A stretch of 9,922 bases of DNA. Origin: M55B174 sp034716235 (GTDB taxonomy: Bacteria > Patescibacteriota > Minisyncoccia > CAIUEV01 > JAHKAQ01). Of this stretch, positions 1 to 6,024 are shown in pieces. The notes beneath the pieces were generated by a model. That model was not told where the DNA came from, did not search any database, and saw nothing but the letters and a program-made list of their open reading frames with translations. Within the stretch, counting starts at the first letter, position 1, and every line of letters begins with the position of its first letter. Location of the stretch: NCBI GenBank assembly GCA_034716235.1, contig JAYEHH010000027.1, positions 1 to 9,922 on the forward strand. The letters are read 5' to 3'. The position numbers and the translations under genes were made by a program.

Positions 1-49
1 GAAGATGAGGCGCCCGGCGACTGCGGGGCGATTCCCCTTGGGGCTACAA
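1..49 (+). repeat. tRNA 3'-end-like segment with GC-rich hairpin (cut by window edge)
   Basis: Positions 11-18 (CGCCCGGC) and 23-30 (GCGGGGCG) form a stem of eight positions with one G-G mismatch and a four-base loop GACT. Immediately after it comes ATT (31-33), CCCCT (34-38), TGGGGCT (39-45), then A, C, A, A. This reads like the second half of a tRNA T-loop, the T-stem 3' strand, a seven-base acceptor strand and a discriminator base, but CAA stands where CCA would be. The order (a stem ending in GG, then CGCC...GGCG, then ATTCC) matches the tRNA-Gln repeat at 3109-3237. CCCCTTGGGG is also self-complementary, so the tRNA reading is not secure. Positions 1-10 could be the 3' strand of a first hairpin whose other half lies outside the window. 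Confidence 0.4.
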
Positions 50-55
50 AGTATT

Positions 56-80
56 AAAAAGCCGTTTTAAAAGGCTTTTT
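56..80 (-). terminator. Intrinsic terminator after typA, probably bidirectional
   Basis: AAAAAGCC at 56-63 pairs with GGCTTTTT at 73-80, closing a nine-base loop. Read on the minus strand, the stem sits 16 bases after the typA stop codon and runs into a T-rich stretch. The A/T-flanked GC core would also work on the plus strand, for whatever transcript produces the element at 1-49. Confidence 0.75.
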
Positions 81-96
81 AATTAATATCTTATTT

Positions 97-1884
97 TTAC
101 GCTCCCTTTCTTTTAGACCGTATTCTATCTGTTTCGGTTAAATATTTTTTCCTTAAGCGAATATTTTTTGGTGTTATCTCTAGATATTCGTCATCCCCCA
201 TCACTTCCAATCCTTTTTCAATGGTCAACTCTATGGGTGGAATTAATTGAATAGCATCATCAGAGCTTGAAGATCGAATATTAGTTAATTCTTTCCCCTT
301 AATAGGATTAGCTGAAATATCATCTCCCTTAGAAGTATTTCCAATCACCATCCCCTCATAAACTTCCGTTCCAGGATTTATATATAGCTCTCCTCTTTTT
401 TGTAAATTATCTAAAGAGAACCCCAGAGCCTTCCCAGCTTGGGTTGATATCATTGATCCTACCGTTCTCTTATCAATCGTTCCCACAAACGGACGAAATT
501 CTAAAAAGCGACTACAAAATATCCCCTCTCCTCTAGTATCTACAATAAATTGGCTTCTGTATCCCAAAAGACCTCTGGTAGGAACTTCAAATATTATTCT
601 AGTTAGATTATTATCTTCTTTCATCTGTGACATCACTCCTTTTCTTTTACCCAGCTTTTTTATAACTGTTCCCGCATATTGTTCTGGGACATCAATCAAA
701 ACCTCTTCAAAAGGTTCTAGTTTTTGATTATTTTCTTCTTTAATAATTACTTTTGGCTGAGAAACCTGTATTTCATAACCTTCTCTTCTCATATTCTCAA
801 GCAGGATAGCAATATGTAATTCACCTCTCCCAGAAACTTTATATGATTCACTGGATGAAAAATCTATTTTCAAACCGACATTGACTTCTAACTCTTTTTC
901 TAATCTTTCTTTGATTTGTAAATTGGTTACAAATTCTCCGTCATGGCCAGCAAATGGCGAATCATTCACAAGAAAATTTAGAGTGATTGTTGGTTGATCA
1001 ATTTGGATATTTGCTAAAGCGATTTGTTCTTTCTCTTTACAAATAGTTTCTCCAATATAAATATCAGGAAGACCGGCAATAATTACAATATCTCCTTCTT
1101 GGGCTTGAGCCACCTCTTCTCTCTGCGTTCCTTTGAAAACAAACAGTTTGGTGATTTTGCCTTTAGCAATACTGCCATCTCGTTTTTTTATTATTACATT
1201 ATCTCCTGAGTTTACTTGCCCCTCATAAATTCTAGCAACCGCTAAACGGCCTAAAAAGTTATCATAAGCAAGATTGAAAGGCTGGATGCTAAAGAGTTTG
1301 CTAGCTGTTTTTTGAGGAGACTTAACTTCTTTTAAGATTGTGTCTAACAATGGGAAAATATCTTTGGCATCATCTTCAACATTTAATTTAGCAATACCCT
1401 GTTTAGCACTTGCGTAAACCGTTTTAAATTCCAATTGCTCATCATTAGCACCCAAATCTAAAAAAAGTTCAAAGATCATTTCTTCAACTTCCTCAATTCT
1501 AGCATCCGGCTTATCTATTTTGTTAATCACTACAACTGGCTTTAAGCCAAGCTCCAATGCTTTTTTTAATACGAATCTAGTTTGAGGCATAGGACCTTCC
1601 TTAGCATCAACAACCAAAATAACAGAATCAATTGCTCTCAAAACTCTTTCTACTTCTGAGCTAAAATCAGCATGACCGGGAGTATCTACAATATTTATTT
1701 TAGTGTCTTTGTATGTAAGAGAAGCATTTTTAGCATAAATGGTAATTCCTCGTTCTTTTTCAAGATCATCATTATCCATTGAAACATCTTCGGAAACGGT
1801 TCCGGTTTGTTTCATCAATTCATCAGTAATAGTTGTTTTGCCATGATCAACATGAGCAATGATAGCAATATTTCTTATCTCCAT
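97..1884 (-). CDS. typA: Ribosome-associated translational GTPase TypA/BipA
   Basis: This is a 595-residue TypA/BipA, a translation-factor GTPase that binds the 70S ribosome at the EF-G site and aids ribosome assembly and stress adaptation. From the ATG at 1884 the GTPase motifs are all visible: G1 AHVDHGKT (10-17), G2 RGIT (45-48), G3 DTPGH (67-71), G4 NKID (121-124) and G5 SAK (159-161). A beta-barrel domain II, EF-G-like domains and the TypA-specific C-terminal region follow, ending in a basic tail. The length is normal for the family. The frame stays open up to a TTG at 1908, but the family normally begins with the MEIRNIAIIAHVDHG segment, so I prefer 1884. No clear Shine-Dalgarno precedes either start. 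It has its own promoter (1954-1982) and terminator (56-80), so it appears monocistronic. Confidence 0.96.
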   Translation of the reverse strand: MEIRNIAIIAHVDHGKTTITDELMKQTGTVSEDVSMDNDDLEKERGITIYAKNASLTYKDTKINIVDTPGHADFSSEVERVLRAIDSVILVVDAKEGPMPQTRFVLKKALELGLKPVVVINKIDKPDARIEEVEEMIFELFLDLGANDEQLEFKTVYASAKQGIAKLNVEDDAKDIFPLLDTILKEVKSPQKTASKLFSIQPFNLAYDNFLGRLAVARIYEGQVNSGDNVIIKKRDGSIAKGKITKLFVFKGTQREEVAQAQEGDIVIIAGLPDIYIGETICKEKEQIALANIQIDQPTITLNFLVNDSPFAGHDGEFVTNLQIKERLEKELEVNVGLKIDFSSSESYKVSGRGELHIAILLENMRREGYEIQVSQPKVIIKEENNQKLEPFEEVLIDVPEQYAGTVIKKLGKRKGVMSQMKEDNNLTRIIFEVPTRGLLGYRSQFIVDTRGEGIFCSRFLEFRPFVGTIDKRTVGSMISTQAGKALGFSLDNLQKRGELYINPGTEVYEGMVIGNTSKGDDISANPIKGKELTNIRSSSSDDAIQLIPPIELTIEKGLEVMGDDEYLEITPKNIRLRKKYLTETDRIRSKRKGA

Positions 1885-1896
1885 AGAAGTCAAAAA

Positions 1897-1917
1897 TTCG
1901 AGACACAATGCCTCGAA
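1897..1917 (-). promoter_or_regulatory. Leader hairpin followed by T5 just before typA
   Basis: TTCGAG at 1897-1902 and CTCGAA at 1912-1917 form a perfect six-pair inverted repeat around a nine-base loop. On the minus strand the stem is followed directly by TTTTT (1892-1896) and then, seven bases later, by the preferred ATG. The form is that of a weak attenuator or a structure controlling translation start. The stem is short, so it may have no function. Confidence 0.3.
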
Positions 1918-1953
1918 TAAAGGTTAATAACTATTTAATCTCTATATATTTGT

Positions 1954-1982
1954 ACTATATATAAAAAATAGGAAAATGGCAA
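1954..1982 (-). promoter_or_regulatory. Sigma-70-type promoter for typA
   Basis: On the minus strand TTGCCA (-35, positions 1977-1982) is separated by exactly 17 bases from TATAGT (-10, positions 1954-1959). Five of six -10 positions match the consensus, as do four of six at -35. A transcript starting near 1947 would have a leader of about 60 bases before the ATG at 1884, containing the hairpin at 1897-1917. Confidence 0.6.
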
Positions 1983-1984
1983 AT

Positions 1985-2323
1985 TGGCATACCTTACATT
2001 TAGCCCTCAAGCGCAACGCCTAATTTTTCATTATGCTATTTAACAAATTTTTGAATTTTAGTGAACTCTTATTTTAATTACCTTAAAATTAAAAAGAGCT
2101 CCAGAACCAACAAAAAATGGATATTACATCACTCTCTCCTTTCAGTAAGTTAGGCCGTTAATAACGTAAACGCCTAATTATTATTTTAATTTAGACCATT
2201 TCTTAAGTCAAATTATTTTGGCTCTATAACAATTAGTGCCGTGAAAAAAGAGTACCGTTAAAAACCAAAGAAGTGGTGAAATTTCAAATTACTAAAACTA
2301 ACCAGATTAAACCGAAAATTAAT
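1985..2323. other. Gene-free interval with weak inverted repeats
   Basis: I see no credible coding sequence here. It contains an A/T-rich inverted repeat at 2066-2098 (CTCTT.TTTTAATT against AATTAAAA..AGAG), without a following T tract on the minus strand. It also contains TTAGGC (2150-2155) paired with GCCTAA (2172-2177), with CGTT/AACG nested inside. The 11-mer AACGCCTAATT occurs at 2015-2025 and again at about 2169-2179. Either inverted repeat could end the transcript of the secreted-protein gene at 2324, but neither is a classic terminator. Confidence 0.4.
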
Positions 2324-3076
2324 TTATTCTTTTTGAAAAAGAAAATTAAAATGAAATAATTTGGTAAAAAATGGCTGGAGTGAATTCATCCAAGTTAAAA
2401 AAGAATTTCTTTCACTGGATTGACTAAGATTATCCATTTCTGCCACAGTGTTCTCCTCTTCAATATTTTCCACTTCTTCTTTGGATTCATCCGTTTTTTC
2501 AGTTAAAATTTTCTCTTCAGTCCCAATAGCTTCTTTATCCCGCAAAGCTTCTTTATCCTGAGCAGTCTCTTGTTCTTTAATTTTCTCCTGATTTTTTTGC
2601 TGAGTGGTTGAATTTGTTTTAACTTGCTTTTGTACCTTTCTACGACAACCAGAGATAGAGGCTGATTTCTTTTTAACATCAAAATTGGCATACAGTGTCC
2701 CTCCCGGACAAGCAGAAAAATTTACGGTTCCTATTTTTTTACTTCCTTCATAAGCAGAAATATTATAAGCCCCATTTTTAGCATCATCGAAAACTCCTGA
2801 ACTTCCATATTCAATTTCAATCCTTTCACCACCTTGATACATTCTTGCTTTATATCTATCGCTACTTTTCTTTCCTTTAATTGCATAATAAACAATGGTC
2901 CCTCCATTAGCCCTTACCCAATCTGGCTTTCGATAGCCCTCACCCCACCAAGCATCCGCCTGAGCAATCCCGGGTAAGGTTAATAAAATAACCAATATTA
3001 TGCCCATCAAGCTAACAATACTTTTATCTCTTTGAGGATTCTGTTTGATACTCTTATAATTGTGCCGTTTTCTCAT
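2324..3076 (-). CDS. Secreted protein of unknown function with a charged Lys/Glu-rich tail
   Basis: I do not recognise this 250-residue protein. Residues 1-40 look like an export signal: a long basic start (MRKRHNYK), a hydrophobic core at about 21-38, and a likely signal peptidase I site after AQA (residue 40). Residues 41-145 form a small domain rich in Gly, Tyr and Trp with two cysteines (123 and 144) that could form a disulfide outside the cell. Residues 146-215 are low-complexity Lys/Glu/Gln/Thr sequence, probably disordered. The last 25 residues are aromatic and moderately hydrophobic. The ATG is preceded closely by TAGGAA, a poor ribosome binding site. It lies 32 bases downstream of the CCA end of the tRNA-Gln locus with no visible promoter between, so it may be transcribed with that tRNA. 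Confidence 0.75.
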   Translation of the reverse strand: MRKRHNYKSIKQNPQRDKSIVSLMGIILVILLTLPGIAQADAWWGEGYRKPDWVRANGGTIVYYAIKGKKSSDRYKARMYQGGERIEIEYGSSGVFDDAKNGAYNISAYEGSKKIGTVNFSACPGGTLYANFDVKKKSASISGCRRKVQKQVKTNSTTQQKNQEKIKEQETAQDKEALRDKEAIGTEEKILTEKTDESKEEVENIEEENTVAEMDNLSQSSERNSFLTWMNSLQPFFTKLFHFNFLFQKE

Positions 3077-3127
3077 TTCCTAGTGTTATTTATTAATTAG
3101 TAAATCATTGGTTGGGGAGGCAGGAAT

Positions 3128-3149
3128 CGCCATAGCATCCGCTATGGCG
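3128..3149. repeat. Perfect 9-bp hairpin with tetraloop
   Basis: CGCCATAGC (3128-3136) and GCTATGGCG (3141-3149) are exact reverse complements around the loop ATCC on the plus strand (GGAT on the minus strand). The same hairpin recurs 71 bases on, at 3199-3220. It abuts the T-loop remnant ATTCC on its tRNA side. Confidence 0.85.
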
Positions 3150-3168
3150 CCACGTCGGATGACGTGGC
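3149..3168. repeat. Perfect 8-bp hairpin with complementary tetraloop
   Basis: GCCACGTC (3149-3156) and GACGTGGC (3161-3168) pair fully around the loop GGAT on the plus strand (ATCC on the minus strand). It shares one base with the neighbouring hairpin at 3128-3149. Its loop is the exact complement of that hairpin's loop. It recurs from 3220 until the gap cuts it. Confidence 0.85.
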
Positions 3169-3237
3169 GAACCCAATTCTAGTTGGGGAGGCAGGAATCG
3201 CCATAGCATCCGCTATGGCGCCACGTCGGATGACGTG

Positions 3238-3337
3238 NNNNNNNNNNNNNNNNNNNNNNNNNNNNNNNNNNNNNNNNNNNNNNNNNNNNNNNNNNNNNNN
3301 NNNNNNNNNNNNNNNNNNNNNNNNNNNNNNNNNNNNN
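3238..3337. other. Assembly gap of 100 N
   Basis: A run of exactly 100 N, the usual placeholder for a scaffold gap of unknown length. It begins inside the second repeat copy and ends inside the tRNA-Gln D-arm, so the anticodon arm and an unknown number of repeat units are missing. Confidence 0.98.
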
Positions 3338-3356
3338 ACCACTTGGCTACTCCCCA

Positions 3357-3496
3357 AAACAAAAATGAACTTTATTCTGTTGAAAAATCAAAATTACAGA
3401 AATAAAATCATGACTTACTGATTCTCATTACGTAATTAATTACGTATCACTTTAGCAAGAAAAATCTTATTACTCTACTTTACACATTGAAAAAAT
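3357..3496. other. Intergenic region with an 18-base perfect palindrome
   Basis: This lies between the RicT-like gene and the tRNA-Gln start. TACGTAATTAATTACGTA at 3429-3446 is a perfect palindrome with no loop. It could be an operator for the tRNA transcript or a weak end signal for the gene upstream. I find no convincing -35/-10 pair for the tRNA here and no T tract that would make the palindrome a standard terminator. Confidence 0.5.
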
Positions 3497-4354
3497 TTAT
3501 AAAACTTTTTCAACATCTTTTAAGTCATACCACTTTTCTTCCATCTTCCCACTTTTATCAAATTCAACTAAAATTTTCTGTTGCAGAACTTTTGAATTCT
3601 TTACTTTCCCCTTCCCACTTGCAGTTTTTATTGTTTCTCCCACTCGTGGCATTTTTTTATCCAAAGTTTCATAATTTTCAAGTTCATAGGCTAAACAACA
3701 CAATAATCGTCCGCAAGGTCCTGAAATCCTTTCGCTACCTCGATGAGCAATCTGTTGCATTTTAGCCATTTCCGTATTGATGCTTTTTAAGGGGCCATTG
3801 AATTTAGAGCAACAGAGAGGACGGCCACAAGGACCAAATCCCCCAACAATCCTAGCCTCATCTCTGGAACCAATTTGCTCCAAACGAACCGCTTTCTGGA
3901 AAGTGTGTGATAAGTCTCTAACCAATTCTCTAAAATCAACCCTATTTTCTGCAATAAAGGCAATCACCATACTGCTTCCATCCAAACTATGGCTTTCTCC
4001 TACCAATTTCATTAAAAGATTATATTGTTTTATTTTATCTCGACAAATACGAAGAGTTTTTTGTTCTTCTTTTTGATATTCTTCAGCCTTCTCTAAATCT
4101 TCCTGAGTGGCCTCTCGGACAACCTTTAAATAATCTTCCGATTGAGGCGTAGTGTTATTAGACTCTTCAGAGTTTTCACCAGAAATTTGCAAGCTGGACT
4201 TTTTAGACATTTCTTCTCTTTTAAGAAAATCTACTATCCCAATAAACTGGCCAAAGCTATTTTGAAGAACATATTTTTTACCTAATGCAACTTCTTTTTC
4301 AATATTAACAATTTTTCGAGCTCCCCAATTATAAAGTTTGAAAGTAACAACCAT
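3497..4354 (-). CDS. ricT: PSP1-domain protein, RicT/YaaT-like
   Basis: A 285-residue member of the PSP1/RicT family. The best known member, Bacillus subtilis RicT (YaaT), joins RicA and RicF in an iron-sulfur-containing complex that promotes RNA processing by RNase Y. The diagnostic feature is a pair of cysteine motifs: GPCGRPLCC (Cys 176, 181, 182) and GPCGRLLCCLAYE (Cys 214, 219, 220), in the PSP1 C-terminal domain. The N-terminal part (1-45) begins like the family. Residues 50-75 are a Ser/Asn/Glu-rich insert that may be a linker, and 80-110 are charged and probably helical. The ATG at 4354 has an A/T-rich upstream with no Shine-Dalgarno. The gene lies 51 bases after the acyltransferase gene and may be in its transcript. 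RicA and RicF partners are not in the window, so the exact role here is inferred. Confidence 0.9.
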   Translation of the reverse strand: MVVTFKLYNWGARKIVNIEKEVALGKKYVLQNSFGQFIGIVDFLKREEMSKKSSLQISGENSEESNNTTPQSEDYLKVVREATQEDLEKAEEYQKEEQKTLRICRDKIKQYNLLMKLVGESHSLDGSSMVIAFIAENRVDFRELVRDLSHTFQKAVRLEQIGSRDEARIVGGFGPCGRPLCCSKFNGPLKSINTEMAKMQQIAHRGSERISGPCGRLLCCLAYELENYETLDKKMPRVGETIKTASGKGKVKNSKVLQQKILVEFDKSGKMEEKWYDLKDVEKVL

Positions 4355-4405
4355 AAACTAAATTAAATATTATAAATCCGCTTCTTAAATACCAGACTAG
4401 CTCAT

Positions 4406-4942
4406 TTAATATTTTCTTTCTGAAAGAGTAGCAATTTTTTTCATCAATCTATCTGTTTGTTCTCTTAATCCCTGATAGCTATTAAAAGGTTTAACATAAA
4501 AAGGGTCCCCAAAGCAAATTTTCTTAGCCATTTTAAACGGTCTTCTCTTCCCCCAATATAAAATACCGGTCGGGATTATGGGAACTTTTTCTTCTAAGGC
4601 TATTCTAATAACTCCTGTTTTACCCCTCAAGAGCAAACCTGTTTCTTTTTTATGAGTTGTACCCTCGGGAAATATTATTACGCTAGATCCTCTCTTTAAT
4701 AATTTAATTGTTTCTGTCACCGCCTCTGAAGGTTTTTCTTTTTTAACAATTGTATAATTAATTTTATCAATAAAAAAACGCCAGATAAAGTGATCTCTCA
4801 CTACCTCCTCTTTAATCATAAAAGCCAATTTAACTTTATGGACCAACCTTAAATAAGAAAAAAGTGCCGGACCATCATAAAAAGTTTCATGATTAACCGC
4901 AAAAATACAAGGTTGTTTAAATGTCTTCATAGCCAACTTCAA
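4406..4942 (-). CDS. Short PlsC-type phospholipid acyltransferase
   Basis: This belongs to the 1-acyl-glycerol-3-phosphate acyltransferase (PlsC/LPLAT) superfamily, which transfers acyl groups to lysophospholipids at the membrane. Motif I is NHETFYD (residues 17-23, catalytic His18 and Asp23), motif III is FPEGTTHK (91-98), and motif IV is VPIIPTGI (120-127). At 178 residues from the TTG at 4942 it is shorter than typical members (about 200-250). It lacks the usual N-terminal hydrophobic helix, because only 16 residues precede motif I. An ATG four codons in (4930) is an alternative start; the frame is open upstream only to a TAA at 4979-4981, adding at most 12 codons. No good ribosome binding site is seen at either start. 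Substrate cannot be told; such proteins in reduced genomes may remodel scavenged lipids. Confidence 0.85.
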   Translation of the reverse strand: MKLAMKTFKQPCIFAVNHETFYDGPALFSYLRLVHKVKLAFMIKEEVVRDHFIWRFFIDKINYTIVKKEKPSEAVTETIKLLKRGSSVIIFPEGTTHKKETGLLLRGKTGVIRIALEEKVPIIPTGILYWGKRRPFKMAKKICFGDPFYVKPFNSYQGLREQTDRLMKKIATLSERKY

Positions 4943-5107
4943 AGAGAAATGATATCTACTAAAGCAAACTTTTCTAATTTAAGCAATTAAATGGATTAAA
5001 TTAAGTATTCATTGCAAAAACTCGTTCAACAAAAATATACGCTGGGATAAACTTAAAAATTAAAAATATAGACGAGCTCTAATGGCTGACCACTATATCT
5101 CAAGAAG
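4943..5107. other. Intergenic region before the acyltransferase
   Basis: These 165 A/T-rich bases separate the soluble kinase from the acyltransferase. I see no gene, no convincing terminator for the kinase pair and no strong promoter. The nearest promoter-like fit on the minus strand (TTGAAC followed by TACTTA) is poor. Confidence 0.4.
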
Positions 5108-5992
5108 TTATTTTTTATTACTTTTTTGTTTTATAGGAAGTTCTATAAAAAAAGTACTCCCTTTTTCTTTGCCAGAGCTTTTAACTGAAACTTTTCCATT
5201 ATGGGCTTCCACTATTTTTTTAGTGATAAACAATCCTAAGCCAGTACCTTCAGTATAGAGTTTATGAATTTCTTTCCCTCTGCTAAATTTCTCAAAGAGC
5301 TTCGGCACCTCATCAAGCTCAATACCAATCCCTGTATCAGAAACAGCCACTTTAATAAACCTACTTTTTTTCTCTAGAGTAATTGTAATTCCACCTTCTT
5401 CTGTGTATTTAATACTATTGTCAACTAAATTACCAATTGCTTCCGTAATTTTATTTCGATCAACCTCAATTAACAACTCACTTTTAATTTTATTTTCCAA
5501 TTTTAAAAATAACTTTTTACTTTTAGCTTGAATTCTCATAACTTTTACAATATTTCCAACCAAATCTCTTACATCTATCTTTTGAAAATCATATTCCATT
5601 TTCCCTCGTTCAATCCTAGCAATATTTAATAGATTATCTACCAAAGTAATCAAGCGCTCATTGGACACATATATTTTATCTAAAACTTCTTTTTTTTCGT
5701 GAGATAATTTACCATAAGCTCCTTCTGTTAAAAGTGAGGTAAACCCCTTAATAGATGTTAGTGGCGTTCTTAATTGATGAGAGGCAATAGAAATAAATTC
5801 CGACTTAGCTTCATTTGTTACTTTTAATTTCTGGTTATCTAGTTTTAATCTCTGATTAAGATTTTCAAGTTTTTGAATCTTTTTTTCTAGCTCTAGATAT
5901 TTGTCGGTTGAAACCTTGCCAACTTCACTGGGCTTAGATGAATCACTCTCTTCTAATTTTTTATTAGTTTTAGCAATTATTTTAGTCTTCAT
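5108..5992 (-). CDS. Soluble histidine kinase without a sensor domain
   Basis: A 294-residue two-component histidine kinase with no membrane segment or recognisable sensor domain. Residues 30-65 are a coiled coil rich in Leu, Lys and Glu. The dimerisation/phosphoacceptor domain follows, with H-box FISIASHQLRTPLTSIKG and His72 as the phosphorylated residue. The ATP-binding domain has the N-box GNLVDN (Asn188, Asn192), the G1 box SDTGIGI (Asp219) and the G2 box GTGLGL (249-254). All key catalytic residues are present. The ATG at 5992 has CAGGA a few bases upstream. It lies 32 bases downstream of the membrane kinase, and the two kinase cores look like paralogues, so they are probably co-transcribed. 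No response regulator is in the window; the input must come from another protein or through the coiled coil. Confidence 0.93.
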   Translation of the reverse strand: MKTKIIAKTNKKLEESDSSKPSEVGKVSTDKYLELEKKIQKLENLNQRLKLDNQKLKVTNEAKSEFISIASHQLRTPLTSIKGFTSLLTEGAYGKLSHEKKEVLDKIYVSNERLITLVDNLLNIARIERGKMEYDFQKIDVRDLVGNIVKVMRIQAKSKKLFLKLENKIKSELLIEVDRNKITEAIGNLVDNSIKYTEEGGITITLEKKSRFIKVAVSDTGIGIELDEVPKLFEKFSRGKEIHKLYTEGTGLGLFITKKIVEAHNGKVSVKSSGKEKGSTFFIELPIKQKSNKK

Positions 5993-6024
5993 TATCCTGG
6001 TTTAGCTATTAGCTTTAATGCCAT

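Larger units (their letters stand above)
3111..3237 (-). repeat. 71-base tandem repeat: tRNA 3' end plus two hairpins
   Basis: Bases 3111-3166 and 3182-3237 are identical over all 56 positions, giving a period of 71. The second copy runs into the N gap, so the true copy number is unknown. On the minus strand each unit contains, in order: a hairpin with stem CCACGTC/GACGTGG and loop ATCC; a hairpin with stem CGCCATAGC/GCTATGGCG and loop GGAT; then the 19-base tRNA 3' end ATTCCTGCCTCCCCAACYA. A 14-base linker TAGAATTGGGTTCG (3168-3181) joins the units. The copy next to the gap ends in CTA where the terminal copy has CCA. The E. coli tyrT locus has an analogous array whose units contain the last 19 bases of the tRNA gene. 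Confidence 0.85.
3109..3356 (-). tRNA. tRNA-Gln locus, interrupted by a hairpin repeat array and an assembly gap
   Basis: On the minus strand 3356-3338 reads TGGGGAGTAGCCAAGTGGT: a seven-base acceptor strand (TGGGGAG, 3350-3356), positions 8-9, and the start of the D-arm. The other end, 3127-3109, reads ATTCCTGCCTCCCCAACCA: half a T-loop, the T-stem strand CCTGC, acceptor strand CTCCCCA (fully complementary to TGGGGAG), discriminator A, and encoded CCA. A U1-A72 pair with this D-arm is typical of bacterial tRNA-Gln, but the anticodon falls in the N run, so identity is inferred. The T-stem 5' strand (expected GCAGG) is not adjacent to the T-loop half; two hairpins occupy its place. Either the T-loop is interrupted, or an intact gene lies in the gap followed by repeats of its 3' end. 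Confidence 0.6.

Noticed and set aside
1885..1908. Longer typA product starting at TTG 1908
   Set aside because: The eight extra residues are not part of the family's usual start and would lie within the leader hairpin; the ATG at 1884 gives the standard N-terminus.
2066..2098. Terminator for the secreted-protein gene
   Set aside because: The A/T-only stem has no T tract on the minus strand and lies over 200 bases after the stop; it is kept only as an inverted repeat in the gene-free interval.
2503..2691. Basic 62-residue frame within the secreted-protein gene
   Set aside because: It is an out-of-frame product of the Lys/Glu-rich low-complexity region of the real gene.
3128..3168. Group I intron in the tRNA
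   Set aside because: The inserted sequence is only about 40 bases of two simple hairpins, with none of the conserved core of a group I intron, and it interrupts the T-loop instead of the anticodon loop.
3111..3237. CRISPR array
   Set aside because: The units are direct 71-base copies with no unique spacers, and the repeated part contains a tRNA 3' end. Hairpins and identity extend across the whole unit.
3111..3237. Integron attC sites
   Set aside because: The paired inverted repeats are suggestive, but I cannot find the required conserved core boxes (RYYYAAC / GTTRRRY) in the proper order, and there are no cassette genes between copies.
3142..3421. Short reading frames across the gap on both strands
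   Set aside because: They run through 100 N and through the hairpin repeats, so they are artefacts.
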